64,000 nt of DNA, taken from contig OX104128.1 of assembly GCA_944470555.2 (NCBI GenBank), forward strand, positions 40,531,920-40,595,919, read 5' to 3'. Both the position numbers and the translations under genes were made by a program. Shown here one piece after another: positions 12,230-24,169 of this stretch (positions are counted from its first letter, which is position 1; each line of letters opens with the position of its first letter). The DNA comes from Heterobilharzia americana (Eukaryota; Platyhelminthes; Trematoda; Strigeidida; Schistosomatidae). Below the pieces are notes generated by a model. That model was given only the letters and a program-made list of their open reading frames with translations. It searched no databases and was not told the DNA's origin.

Positions 12230-12395
12230 CCTGAGTGCTGACTAAATTCTACCGATCACTTTGGGCTATGGCCATCGAACTAGAAGGCCTAGCATCATGA
12301 TTCACTCTGATGGATGTTAGTTGGTTGGAGGTAATCGACAGGAAGCTCTGGACATAGGTTTTGTCCCTGTTTGGACTCTTCAGTAAGCGAGAGCA
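12230..12395 (-). repeat. tRNA-derived SINE, second hammerhead family
   Basis: Minus-strand copy of the family also seen at 26884, 29805, 44034 and 44405. The diagnostic 3' body CCTCCAACCAACTAACATCC is at 12315-12334. The hammerhead-like core at 12358-12383 (minus) reads CTGAAGA, GTCC, loop AAACAG, GGAC, then AAAA: stem II is perfect but G12 has become A. The tRNA-like head, upstream on this strand (higher coordinates), is not clear. Confidence 0.65.
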
Positions 12396-14211
12396 AATAT
12401 AAATATGCTTTTAAAGTGGTTACATATTCTGAATCAATTCTCCGGAAACTATTAATTCTAGTTGCAGGTCTCAGTTTATCACTGATGCTACAAAAAACTG
12501 AGATAATGATGAAGTCTTCAATTTCATTACTGATTAGTATGAATATAAATTTCTTGGATAACACAAGTTTCAGCAAGGTTGCAAATACTTTTTACTGGTA
12601 ATTCGCGAAAGCCGCATAGTTTTCACTCACGGCTTACTAGTGAATGACTACAAATATCACTAGTAAACTTAGTTTCACTCAAGGTCATTTTAGCAAAAAA
12701 CTAAGCACATCGCACATTGAATCCGTCGATTTAGAGCTGCATATGTGGCTTGGCATCGAGATGTTTTACTGTCTTGTGGTTTACTGTTTTTCAATTATGC
12801 TATCACGTAATTTCATCTACTGATAAGGAAAGCTTTGATTTCCTCACTTGTTGAGCATATGTTTTGCTTGAAAAGGTGAAGAGATTTTAATTGATAAAGT
12901 CTTAAAATAAATGTTAACTGTTAGCCTAGACTGTGCCATTCAGTTTCTTCAAGAAAAAGTTTGTATTCCATTAGGAAGTCAACGAATTTGTTCATTAAAT
13001 AATTTTACAAAATCATTTTCTTGTAAACGTCCATTTAGTATTTAACTTTACTTATTTAAAATTTGTTGTTTCATATCGAATGGTCTATACTATTTAAATA
13101 ATTGCGAAGTGTTCAAGGTATGTTATTTTTGTAAAAGAAAAAGCATCAGCAATTCTAGTTCAACACAAGTCATACGTACAACCGAAATCATATTGTTACA
13201 GAAAGGATTCGCTAATAGGATCAAAATAAATCCAGTACCTCCAATACACAATTAATTCATATGATAGTCTGAAGAAGTTGATTAATTTTAAGGTAATATT
13301 CATTGAAGAATAGCATCAGCTTGATAACGACCAGAAACCAAACAGTACTGGATAGATATTTCATACGAACATGAAACTCCTTAGCAGTGTACGTTTATGA
13401 ATTTATAAGGAATCATTCAAACTAAGAAAAGGTCTCGCTGTAAGCCTTTTAGCTTTCACTAAATAAGTCATAATTCAATAGTCTACATTGTTCTGATTCT
13501 GTTAATTCACAGTATAGCGAAAACACCACGTGGTGCTGGAAGTGAGAATCCACTTCATTCTTAGCTTAGTTGGTCCCTAAGATCATGACTTATCATGAGA
13601 ATTCTAGGAGATCCACCACGAAGTAATTAATAAGTAAGTAACGCTAATCGAATCACTGTTTAATGCTTATTAGCAACACAGTTCGAGGTAGATTTCCGTA
13701 AGCTTTAATTCTGAGCTTCTACCTGTGGGATCATTCAGACTAGAAATAAAGCAGATGCCTACCATCGTGAGTTGATAGAAGTAGAAAAGTGTGGGCAGTT
13801 GAATTCCAACCCACCTGATAAATGGCAAAATGTGTGCTGTTAGATTTAACGGTTATAGTTTCGATCTCTGATGTGGTCATGGCCATACAGTAATGATGAA
13901 TCTCCAGTTAAGATGACACAGCTGTCCAGCGTATATTTAAGTTTTATAATAGCTTCACCAATTAATAAAGTTAATTAATGAACAAAAGAATCAAAAGTCA
14001 GAACGATCTCTCAGGAATAAATGTCACCTTACTAAATTAACTACCACTTTCGGGAGTGAAGATATTATCTACCATTTAATGATGCTTTTGACTCAAATAA
14101 AATAACATATCGAAATAAAGGCTTCAAAGTTAATATTCTTTTTTGACTCAGAGGAATATCACGGATGATTTTATTGAAATATTCGAAGATGAAATCTTTT
14201 AGGTTGTATTA
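12396..14211. other. No recognisable gene or repeat
   Basis: AT-rich with no frame or repeat that I can support. A very degraded SINE-like patch near 13780-13850 was considered and not called. Confidence 0.5.
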
Positions 14212-14244
14212 TGCTCTCTGAGCTGGGTTGTCCAATCGTGAAGC

Positions 14245-14274
14245 TTTCATCGTCTTCCTAGACGACATCATCAG
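14245..14274 (-). ncRNA. Hammerhead-like motif in a PLE terminus
   Basis: Minus strand: CTGATGA (14274-14268), one extra T, stem II GTCGTC and GACGAT around TAGGAA, then GAAA (14248-14245), and a very short stem III with CTT as the possible cleavage triplet before CAC, which can pair with GTG just before the core. PLE hammerheads are known to have such minimal stem III. Both conserved boxes are intact; the extra base and the G-U closing pair may lower activity. Confidence 0.55.
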
Positions 14275-14368
14275 CACTAACTTCAGTATGAAGTGAGCTA
14301 TCAGTATCTCTCCGTGAGTGATTTAGTGGCTTGCTCTGACGATATGGTCTGTTATTGATTGTTTCCTT

Positions 14369-14806
14369 CTATTGTTGTGTCATTGATTGTATAGACTTTC
14401 TTATTGGCTGTTCCTCTGCTTCACCTCTGACCTTTCTGTCGTTTATCATTTTTCTTATTGGTTGATAGATTGAGTCTATGTCTAAACATCTATTGATTGG
14501 TGACTGACCTGAATGCCAAGCTTCTAGAAATTCTTTGATATTTTTTGTGTTTCCTTTGTCCCAAATTCCTACATTGTCGAAATTGAATTCATGTCTATAA
14601 TTATCCACATGCATTGAAATGAGTGACGAAATGTGGCGTTTCATAGCCAATTGGTGCTCATGTAGACGAAGGTGAAGAGGGCGGTCACTTTGTCCAATGT
14701 AGTGTTGACCAGAGTGATCGCAGTTGATTTTGTAAATGATATTCGGTTTGTCTTCTTCGGTTTTTGCATCCTTTGGTTTGCATAATAGTGTGTTTGCTGG
14801 GAATTT
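14369..14806 (-). pseudogene. GIY-YIG endonuclease domain of a Penelope-like element
   Basis: An uninterrupted minus-strand frame of about 146 codons when not forced to begin at Met (the first internal ATG is at 14650, giving 93 codons). Residues about 23-26 (YKIN) and 33-37 (HYIGQ) form the GIY-YIG pair; C28 and H30 lie between them; R40 and R45 and the following LHEH supply the conserved Arg and Glu/His of the domain. The C-terminal part has the EFLEAWHSGQSPINRC signature shared with 1140-1310. In PLEs this domain nicks target DNA for reverse transcription. It lacks the RT and any promoter, so it is almost certainly not functional by itself despite the open frame. Confidence 0.75.
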
Positions 14807-14850
14807 GTTGGAATTTGTTGAGACACACCAATATAGGAGTAAAACGTAAG

Positions 14851-17499
14851 CGCCGTTGTAGATTGTAATTCCAGTTTAGTCTGTTTATTAGAAATGTCAT
14901 ACAGTGAAACAGTATCACTTACTGGATAACATTTCGGACATAAGTGACCACTTTACTGACACTACTAACTAAAAGATAAAAATACCAAAGGTTTTGAAGT
15001 AATTTAAAGATTCGTAGCACTAATCATCGTGTTGTTACTGATGAGCAACCAGATTTATCATCTCGATTGATAGAGAAATGAGTTCATTCTAAACAGAAAG
15101 CAATACTCCATCGAAAGCCCATCATTAGATCATTTGTAGGTCAGAGTTATCCTGAATTTATTTTGTTTAGCCAGGGAACTTCTTCAAGACTGAAAGAATT
15201 TTCCATCGTTTTTAGAAAATACCACGAACTTAAATCATTGAACCAGACTTCAAATAAATTTTAATCAAGTTTACCATTTCTGTTGAGACAATTAATTGGT
15301 TGATTTAAAGAATATTTGGCTGTTAAAACATACTTAATATTCTTTTGTGAACTTCAGACACTGCCATATTTCAATCTAAGATGTAAATAACTTTCATGGG
15401 ATAAAGTCTTAGGGAAAGACGGAAGTAGGATTCAAAGCCTATGGGAGTTCTGTTTTGTATATTATCGAGCTGAGAAACAAAGTGAGCATTTGCTATCTCA
15501 TATTCTCTTAGAGGATGAAAGTGATAACTTAATCTTGAGTTGTCTGTAAAGACGGGTTCAAAATTCTTTACAGCTAATTTACTTCATCTCCTACTTTTCG
15601 ACTATGGAAGTAACTTGGAGGCAGTATTGTTTAATGGATGTCAGTCAATTCCGCTGAGATTGCTAGTAAGTAAGCAAAGACGGCTGGTTAATACAATGGT
15701 GATAAGAACACCAATAACCATTGTTACAACTATGATTTAAAAAGAAATTCCATAGAATGTTTTATACAAGCCAATGAATTATGTATAATCATTACACTAA
15801 CAGGATTTCTTTACTGACATATATCCTAAATTTACACTAACTCAACCCATCTGAATATAATGGGATATTTAACCATAAATAACATCGCACACTAATTTAT
15901 GATTAAATCAAAAAGTAATTTGTTACTTTTCCAGCTGATCTTTACCACCTTACCTTCACTGCATCTGCAGTATCACATTTGAGGTGAACTGCACATACAC
16001 TTGCTTCTCAACGGTGAGTAGGAAGCAGAATCCTACTGGTAAATAACAGATTTGAAGCCTGTTACAATACATACTCAATAAAAGTTCTTATAGGTCAACA
16101 AAAATCTTTCTCAACAAGGATAACATCCTAACAAACAAGGCAATAATCTATTAGTTTAGTTTTTCAATGTTATAAAGTGAAGGTATCTGCATGGTCCTAT
16201 GCTATTTTCAAGGTCACTTTAGTATGATTTGGTTGACTTTTATTCATAGACAAAAAGTCTGGTGGTAGTCAAACAAAAAAAAGCAATAGACTGAAGTGAT
16301 TATAGGTATAATATACACATGTGCTTTACAGGTGCGCTTACGCAACTATTTAGAAATGTACAAGTAGAAAGTTGAACAACAAGATTCATTGCATCCATCA
16401 ACTTCATGTTTCTTTTCTTATCTTACACGGAATTATTGGAGTCTAGAAGGAGAATATCATGTCGTATAGTGATGATTACAAAAAGACATGAAAATATGAT
16501 TCCATGTATTATAAGATAGTTATTATATTTAATAATAATAACATAACATGATCAGAAATTGATGAAATAAACAACTGTGATTTAATTTAAGACTCAAAAC
16601 ATAAATGTAATCCAGACAGAAATTCAATTTTTTTTAAAACAGACTCATCTGATGAACGGTAGAACTGTAAGATGAAGAAGTCAGGGAAATTAAGCTTTAT
16701 GGAGCTTAACATACTGAAGACAGTATATTCCATCATTAGGGTTTGAACATTTCCACATGTTTGTTGTTTCTTTTAATGTCGATACAGTTAACTTCTACTA
16801 GAAGTCAGTAATAGTACAAAGATTACCAAACGCTGTTATGCTCCTCGTAAAAAGATTCGTAGTGCCAAACGGTTACTGCAGGACTTAAATATGGGAAATC
16901 TATTAGGATAACCTATGAACACCTGTCAAAATAGGCAGTATTATTAGTATAGGTATAAGACTTGGGCACTGTGATAGAATTTAATTCCATATTAGATTTG
17001 TTCATTTGATTTGCAACACACATTGATATAGTATTATTTACTTGGTGACGTTTCGAGCATAAATTATTACTGCTCATAACCATATGAATGTATTCACACA
17101 ACTTTCGAGTTACCTTGTTGACAGTTAGAGGGCAGAGAAAGTGTATTTGAAACTACCTTGTTCCCCGTAGGAATGCAGTAGCACTGCCTTTTAAACCATA
17201 CTTCAAGTTGAAGGGATACGGTGTGATCCCTTGAGATGACCACCTATTATGATCTGGATTTCTGGGAAGTGTCACAGATCACTTGTTATTAATTATTCTG
17301 TATCGATAATGAAGTACTACAAGCGCTTACTAAGTCTTTCTGCAGCGAAAGTTGTACCAAGTTAATAATATCATTATCTGCGACATTTTTACTGATACTA
17401 TCTCTTTGATAGCAATCGCTTACTGATCCTTTTGTATATTTTTGTTTGTTCTGGTACAGAATGAGTTGGTTACTGTAGTACTCATTTACATATGTGGCC
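14851..17499. other. No recognisable gene or repeat
   Basis: About 2.6 kb of AT-rich DNA. The frames at 15540 plus (66 codons) and 16913-17101 minus (62 codons) show nothing recognisable. Confidence 0.5.
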
Positions 17500-17730
17500 T
17501 GTCCGAGATGAGTATGGCAAACAGCCTCGTAATCGAGCGCCGTTGTATCTATAGGATATCCTGTGGACAAGGAAAACAACACAAATAATTCTGTGATGAG
17601 GCGGCATGTATTTGTGCGAGCTTGTAGTTCATTCACTAGGCGTGGTCATGCTGAGAGATAGAATACGGTGGCTTAAACATGCTGCAGTTCTCTTGCTTTT
17701 TCGTTAACTAAAAAGTAAAATAGAAGTAGT
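17500..17730 (+). mobile_element. Possible LINE C-terminal scrap
   Basis: A frame-shifted reading gives RRCIYRISCG...SVMRRHVF...RIRWLKHA, which follows the pattern C-L-R-x-I...VRRRVLG...LRWLGHVLRM found at the C-terminal end of several schistosome non-LTR elements. It is short and broken; the assignment is by resemblance only. Confidence 0.35.
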
Positions 17731-17929
17731 AAAGGAGCAGTGATAAAACGCCCAGGTCAAAATATCGAAGCTCAAAGGACACCAAACCACCATCATCCTC
17801 ATCCTGAGCTATTATTTTTATACTTTTTGAATTTCCAATAAAGAATTGTTATCTGTGAGGTCAGTCATGTTGTAATTATAGTGACTACCTACAGATTACA
17901 TTGGACGATGTTCCCACTGCATCCCGAAT

Positions 17930-18005
17930 TAGCAGAAGTTGAAGATATTGGGCCACTGGGTTCGAGCCCAGTAACTGAATGGTATCGCGCTGCTGGTGAC
18001 AACTG
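17930..18005 (+). repeat. tRNA-like SINE head fragment
   Basis: GGGTTCGAGCCCAGTAACTG at 17951-17970 matches a pol III B box and the stretch that follows it in the SM-alpha-like copies (compare 6103). No hammerhead body follows. Confidence 0.4.
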
Positions 18006-18363
18006 TCTTGTATTCAATCTTTTATTGGGTCGTTAGCACAAAGTACTGAGAAGTCACACAGTCAGAGAAAACAGTTATTCAGTTATCCTAAGTTTTCAGT
18101 AGTTCTGATATTGGTGTCAGTTAGTCATACAAGCGAATTCACGTAAGTTTAATCAGTAGATACAGGTAGATAAATATCTGAATAGTACGACGCACGGGTT
18201 TGCGCACTCAGCTAACACAAACCATAGCTAAGTTGAGACAGAAGCGAGTTACCAGAATATTATTTACATTGGATTAATTAAATGAAAATTCCTCATATTT
18301 TCGTTCCCCTTGATGGCTATCTCCTCTAGTTTATGTAGAAAATTTGGTAAAAACTTATCGGCT

Positions 18364-18375
18364 GTTTTTCGAACA
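18364..18375 (+). repeat. Target-site duplication, left copy (RTE copy 2)
   Basis: GTTTTTCGAACA, repeated at 18900-18911. Similarity continues a few more bases (ATAAG against GTTAG). Confidence 0.85.
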
Positions 18376-18899
18376 ATAAGATCCGGATTTTCAACACTAA
18401 TGTCAGCCAGGTCAGTGCTTCTGTGTGGTGGTTGAGAGACTTGGTGTGGTACGAGCAGCATTTCCAACAAACTCCAGACATACATCACACCAACAGTTGC
18501 CACCTACGCTTACTGGATACTGAAGATCAGATGACCAGAAAGAATAATAAGAATAAGCAGGTAGTAAGTATGGCTGGTGACGAACCAACCAAGAACCTAT
18601 CGTCCAACCAATATGCAGAAGAGAGTGGAGATGGGTTGTATTGGACACACACTGAGAAGACGGTTTGGGAACATGAGTTGTCAGGTCAGTCTGTGGAGTG
18701 GAATGGAAATGGGAGAGGACGAGTTGTGCATCTGAGGTGGAGATGATATGGAGGAGATTGTGTGAGGACTAAATGAAAGGTTGTTGGCAGTCGTGAAGTC
18801 GGGTTGAAGTGTGTGGAGAGAACAGAGTGTAATGGAGGCGTGCTACTGAAGCTGTATGTTCCACTAGAAACCTGAAGGACAAATAATAGTAATAATAAG
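18376..18899 (+). mobile_element. 5'-truncated RTE-like retrotransposon, copy 2
   Basis: A 3'-end fragment starting at ATCCGGATTTTCAACAC and ending in GGACAAATAATAGTAATAATAA. It is bounded by a direct repeat GTTTTTCGAACA, read as the target-site duplication. It is much closer to copy 3 (38326-39547) than to copies 1 or 5: in both, a 107-codon frame (here 18423-18746) opens with the same MWWLRDLVWYEQHFQQ, which is an alternative frame created by shared changes to the LINE C-terminal region. The conventional C-terminal frame is destroyed, so the fragment is non-coding for transposition. Confidence 0.9.
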
Positions 18900-18911
18900 G
18901 TTTTTCGAACA
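18900..18911 (+). repeat. Target-site duplication, right copy (RTE copy 2)
   Basis: GTTTTTCGAACA directly after the TAA-rich tail; matches 18364-18375. Confidence 0.85.
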
Positions 18912-20394
18912 GTTAGGTTTCAATGTTACCGCATATTACTAATCACAATCCAATTTACGTAGATTGTTGCTTACTGATATTTCGTTTTAAGCAGTATGGT
19001 CCTATGTAAGGTAGATAGTTTTGTTATCATAATTTTCTCTAAAAAATATGAAGCTCCACAATTTATGACTGCATGGTTTACACCATTCATTATGTGACAA
19101 CTGAGTGACTGCTTTGTCAAACTTATTCTTATAATATTTTCCTTGTTGAATTCCGTGAACGTTTAGGTAGTTGAGTCATTTTATAGGTAGATTATTCAGT
19201 GATCAAGCACAACTTTGCGTTTTTACAGTAGATATCTTCGCCTTGTTATTTATTCTGGTTTGAAAATATACTATGCGTATACACCATCTTAGATAAGATC
19301 ATTTCGTTTTCTAGATTCCATTACCGATGTTTCATTGCTTATTTTTAAATCGTTTTCTAATGTCTTTGTCCGTATGCTTACCAGAGAATGGAATTTTTTC
19401 TGATGATTGTATTTGTAGTGTTTTGTACACTCATTAGTAAAATTCATACAGTTTTAGCTTCACCAGCTGAGTTGATTTATTCTTGCATCTGTGAATACCA
19501 GTGGTTCTGAGAAGAAAAGGAACCGAATCTTTCAGCTATTTTTTCTCATTAAGTTTAACTAGAAGCACATCATTTTCCCTGACAGTATATCTATCTTTTA
19601 TGCTTTGATGGTGTTTTTCTTTCCTGAGATTTCTTCATGACATAAACAGGAAACTAAACTCCAGTGAATATGTTACCTATATATATATTATGAAATGCAG
19701 TTGCCAGACAATAGACTTGTATACACTATTGTTAAGCTGTTGATTCCTGTAAGGTATTATAAGAATTGAAGCATTTAAACAACTACTTAGTGACAAATAA
19801 ATATACTGTGACAATTGATTCACTTCGAGTTGATAACTTCCGAATTTGGATCCAAAAATTGCATTTCCTTATTCTTAAGCCGTTATATTTTCTTGAAATT
19901 CTCGTCAACACTTAAAAGAAACTAATGTGTGTTCAAATAATCTTAGTTATATTGTAACTGATGCTGCTTTTTATTAAAAAACCAGTTTTCAACCTTGTCT
20001 TTATTTCTAGTTATTTTTTTAAGTGTAACAGTATCAATAACATAAAATATTTTGACCTGAACACTGAAACTACTTCTTCTTACATATGCTAATATCCAAA
20101 AGTATTTAATACAACCTCCCATTAGTCATTTAAGATTTAATATGACAAATATGAAAAACAGTGCTTACAGATATCACTGGTACAAACTGTGAAACACTCT
20201 TCAAATGTTTCTTGTGTTCATACTATTTTTTCTTATTTTGAGATAGATCATTCGACCTCATAAGTTAAATAGTTCTTGACCTAGAAAAATGAAAATAAAA
20301 TGATTTTAGACATTCGTTTGTTGATTTCTAATGATTTATTACTTTGAAAATAGTTTTCATCACGAAAGGACATCAGATGTTGGACAGTTGTAGG
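18912..20394. other. No recognisable gene or repeat
   Basis: AT-rich with homopolymer runs; no frame or repeat recognised. Confidence 0.5.
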
Positions 20395-20460
20395 GCTGGA
20401 AACACTAGGAAGCTGTTTCGTTCTGGTTTTGGACTCCTCAGCAGTAAGTAGTCACAGATC
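20360..20460 (-). repeat. Hammerhead-bearing repeat fragment
   Basis: Minus-strand fragment with a hammerhead core (20414-20441) followed by CTTCCTAGTGTTTCCAGCC. I recognise this arrangement as a recurrent schistosome repeat, possibly a PLE terminal repeat, but the parent element is not visible here. Limits are approximate. Confidence 0.5.
20414..20441 (-). ncRNA. Hammerhead ribozyme core, boxes intact
   Basis: Minus strand: CTGAGGA, stem II GTCC and GAAC around a seven-base AAAACCA loop (one mismatch), then GAAAC. All conserved core residues are present. The likely cleavage triplet is TTC before CTAGTG. Stem III is minimal (A-U plus a C-U mismatch), so activity as a monomer is doubtful. Confidence 0.55.
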
Positions 20461-22272
20461 TATGAAGGATCTAGCTTAGGAACATCATATCTCAAATAAG
20501 TGTGTTAGTATTCCACAACTGGATCAGAATCTGATGGTTAACACTTTCCTATTTTTATCAGTTCGCAACTCTGAGTCAACCATCATCTTCTGCAGTCGGT
20601 GGTAGTCCGTCTCATACCCTTCTTCATTGACTTCATAGATCATGATTTATGGAAGCGTTATGGGATACTCTCAAGCTGATAAGCCTAATGCTAATTACAG
20701 TAAAAATATATATACTTACATGTGTATGTTGTACGACCTTTACTACCATAAATTCTAGCGTTATTATGAGCAGATGTCAAAGACGCATGCAAGTTAGTAA
20801 TCCATTTACTCGTTACTTCAGTTTATCATCCAAAATGTGCATCAAATAATTTCTAAGTCATAAGCCTTTCAAGGGTCAGTCATCTGCTGAAACCTAAGGC
20901 ATTTTCTCCACCGTCTACAGTTTTGTTGTTTTTATTATCAAAATATGAATGTCTGTTTGCTGATAAAAAAATGACATTTCAAGCAGATAACACCTGTCAA
21001 GCTTGTTTATTCTGAATATCAATCAGCTTTCATTTTCTGATGGAACTTGAAAAATAATTGGAAATATTAGATGAAGAGTGTATTTTATAGTTTATTTACT
21101 TCGTTTATCTCATAAGTGTTAACTTCTACTGTTTGTGCCAATAAGTTTTTGCCTGCATTAAAGAATATGATTTTTCATTTAAACATATATGTAGTCTATA
21201 CTGTCACTAACTGTTTGCTTTCATCACTAGCATTATGACTTGTATTATCATCGTTAAGGTTAACATGGGGTTTCAAATAAGTCTGCATTATGATTTGCTT
21301 GGCTGAAATATGATATAAATATGTCAGCTTGTTTCTTTAAAAGCAATTTTATGACAAATCTTCCCTTAGTACATTGCTTCTGAATATGATGAATAGAAAC
21401 ATGGAGTCAATAAGTTAACTGCTGGTACATTTAGGTTTCACCCAGTTATTATCTCTCACAGTGGTATACTTTGCTTAGTTGACTGTAATATTAAAATGTA
21501 CTATTTACAGTAATGGGTTCCTAATAAAGTGTTTCTGAAGTAAGACAAAAGTTAATCAGTTTGAATCCTTAGTGACAAATATTTCCTGAACTTGATCTAG
21601 CTCTCTTATCTATCAGGAGCTTATATCGTAAAGTAATACTAACCCTTTTCGTTTCTCTCAACTCATAAGTTTATACTTTTGAATAACAAGGTTACTGAAC
21701 ACATAATAAGTAAGCAACACCCATCAGAGTCATAAATTATAAAATATATTGGTAACTTCAAGGTTAAATGAATGTTACTTGTGACCAGTAAGGCATTAAA
21801 CATTAATGAAAAGAAGGAAATGGAACCTGTGGTGAAATAACCATTATGATTGACCTTCTTTGTTGAATAAGGAAAAATTCGTTTAAATATAAAGCTATTC
21901 AAAGTACTTTTCTTCATAACTTTAACTGCACAACTAGCCATCATGTACGTAATGACTAGTCAACCCGTTATTTTCTTTTTCTTTCTGGTTCAATACATTC
22001 GAGACTGATGGTGATTGTTCATGAAGTCGTAAATGGAATGTAAATACTTCATCTAATTTCATGGTATACTCGGATTGGCAACCATTTAACAGAACTTGAT
22101 ATCTGATGAAAAAAACCTGAGTAGACAAAGTAATTACTGATCTGATAGTATGATACTTAACTTGGTGTTATTATGGTTTTAAATACTTTCTATCCAGAAC
22201 CTTCGAAAAACTTAAAAATTCCTGGAGTCTTTGACAGTCAATTAGCAAACAAGGGATTTCGAATAAAAGAAG

Positions 22273-22274
<2 letters not shown>
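20461..22274. other. No recognisable gene or repeat
   Basis: Short frames at 20649 plus and 21663-22128 minus have no recognisable motif. Confidence 0.5.

Positions 22275-22314
<40 letters not shown>
22275..22314. repeat. (AT)n microsatellite
   Basis: About 20 AT units. A minus-strand frame across it encodes a spurious YIYIYI run. Confidence 0.95.
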
Positions 22315-22318
<4 letters not shown>

Positions 22319-23796
22319 GCACATAACACCTTCATACACTTTAATATAAGGATGATTAGTAAGACACAATCAAAAGAAAACTGCATACAGAAAAGCCTGT
22401 AAATAATCAAAATCACTGTCATCATAGATAATACAGCATTTTCGTACGCATTATAAGCATGTAATGCATTCTTCGTTGTTCTACTAATATTTCTCTTTCC
22501 AAGAAAACACGTGACCGTCAATTTAGGATTTCTGAGGTCATCGTTAACTCATTCAGTAACGTGTGTTAGCATATTACTTCATATCAGAGAGATTATATAC
22601 ATCCAAAATAAAATCTTTCATTCATCGGATTCTGTTTAATATCAAAAAGCAGTATTTCGTGTGAATTAGTGTAATTATGATCTACGGTAATGTCTTTATG
22701 TTTAATGAAAATTTCAGCTTTCTTTTTAAATCATTCATTTCAAGGAATGGATCAATACAGAAGTCTATCATGTTCAGATGGGAACGAAGTATCACATGGT
22801 TTGTGATGAACAAATCCATTCCACTTTAATTCACTGAATCATATTTTAGCCTTATGGAGATTGATATTATGTTAAAATGAAACGTTTTCTGTCTTCGAAT
22901 AACATCAACCTTACTGCAGTTGAACTTTGAAATGTCAAAATCTAATAGTGTAATAGAATGCACTAAATATCTGACGTCTGGTAGATATGACAAAACCAAG
23001 TAGTCCTAAATTCCCTCCACTTTCCAGTAGTCATAGTTAAATGCTTCCATTTTGATAACAGTACTATAAAAAAGCTGACCAACAATAGTATCCCTGTCGG
23101 TAGATATTGTTTTCATTATTTATGATTCGATAACATCAAACCATCTTTTACCTGCTTTTTTACTTATGCCAGTCATGCAGAATGCGTTTTTTTCAAACTT
23201 GTTTCAGGAACTGTTACAATTGGTCTGTCTAGAAGAGGACGTTGGTGAAGTAACATCATTTTCGATTGTTCAGTTAACTGGAATTATACTAAATCACAAT
23301 AGCTTTGTAACAGAAAAATGATCTGAAAATCCCCCCTGATCATCCTACTTGATAGTATTGGCATTTATTTGAATGTTTTTACCCTCGTTATGGATAGTGT
23401 ACCTTTGAACCTAGCCGGTGTAATATTATTTGCTTGTTTGACTGTCTTCCTTGACTTTGCACTTACCATTTACCTTTGTATGATTGAATGAATGCTTCAT
23501 TTTCCTATTATGTGATGCTGGACTGTGGACAACGTGACGTTGTTTTACTGCACCCGACATTTTATTTTGGTTCAACTTACAGTTGTACTGTGATTTGACT
23601 GTTTGTCTTTTGACTGTCTACTGGAAACATTTATTTGTTGATTTGATTCTGGTAGACAGAATTTTGATCGCTTTTGTCGAGAATATTATCACTGACTCTC
23701 AGTACGTATTTCCGCCCGGGAAGGTTTGGGCTGTATAGTTACCCAATGGCCCTGTTGAGTTATTTTTGTAATTTCGATATAACTTGTTGTTACTTT
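22315..23796. other. No recognisable gene or repeat
   Basis: AT-rich, becoming less so towards the LTR. Nothing recognised. Confidence 0.45.
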
Positions 23797-23801
23797 GATA
23801 G
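23797..23801 (+). repeat. 5-bp target-site duplication, left (solo LTR)
   Basis: GATAG, repeated at 24165-24169. Confidence 0.75.
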
Positions 23802-24164
23802 TGTTACGTAGCGACAAAAGGCGGCCAATAAGGGAGTTGTTTTCAAGTCATGATCAGATCATGTTCAGGTCGTGATTTATGCATGCGCTGACATGAGAAC
23901 CTGATTAGAGAAGTTCGACCTCATACATTAAATCAGATTGGTTCATTTATGGCTTCATTTTCTAAGAGTTTTGTAAATACATATATGTCATGTAGTTGTC
24001 GCTGTTTTTGCAGTCACAGGCGGTTTTTGTCTTCTGATTTTTTGCGGCTCACTGGGGCAGAAGGGACAGAGGGAGGTCAGTCGTAAAGGTATTCGGTTGA
24101 GGTGTCTATTGAGTCTCAGTATTCATTATACCCACGCATGCAACCCTACAACTCTGTCACAACA
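23802..24164. mobile_element. Solo LTR (probably gypsy-type)
   Basis: A 363-base block that is visibly more GC-rich than its surroundings, begins TGTTACG and ends CACAACA, and so has the TG...CA ends with a TGTT/AACA terminal inverted repeat expected of an LTR. It is flanked on both sides by GATAG, the 5-bp target-site duplication usual for gypsy-type integrases. No gag, pol or second LTR lies beside it, so it is a solo LTR left by recombination between two LTRs. The family cannot be named without a search, and the strand is not established. Confidence 0.75.
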
Positions 24165-24169
24165 GATAG
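24165..24169 (+). repeat. 5-bp target-site duplication, right (solo LTR)
   Basis: GATAG, matching 23797-23801. Confidence 0.75.

Larger units (their letters stand above)
14212..14850 (-). mobile_element. Penelope-like element, endonuclease end and 3' terminus
   Basis: Minus-strand fragment holding the C-terminal GIY-YIG endonuclease of a PLE (frame 14806-14369) and then its 3' terminal block down to GCTCTCTGAGCTGGGTTG at 14212. The terminal block carries a hammerhead-like core (14245-14274). The same block recurs at 920-1000 and 10670-10810, which marks it as a real terminal unit of the family. The RT part is missing, as expected for a truncated or broken copy. This is the best-preserved piece of this PLE family in the window. 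Confidence 0.85.

Noticed and set aside
13740..13860. Possible very old SM-alpha copy (GAATTCCAACCCACCTGATAAAT, then AAAATGTGTGC)
   Set aside because: Neither the tRNA-like boxes nor the hammerhead boxes are convincing; similarity could be chance.
17289..17636. 115-codon minus-strand frame
   Set aside because: It overlaps the region that resembles a LINE C-terminus on the other strand and shows no motif of its own.
22171..22521. 116-codon minus-strand frame with a YIYIYI run
   Set aside because: The run is the (AT)n microsatellite translated; the rest has no recognisable motif.
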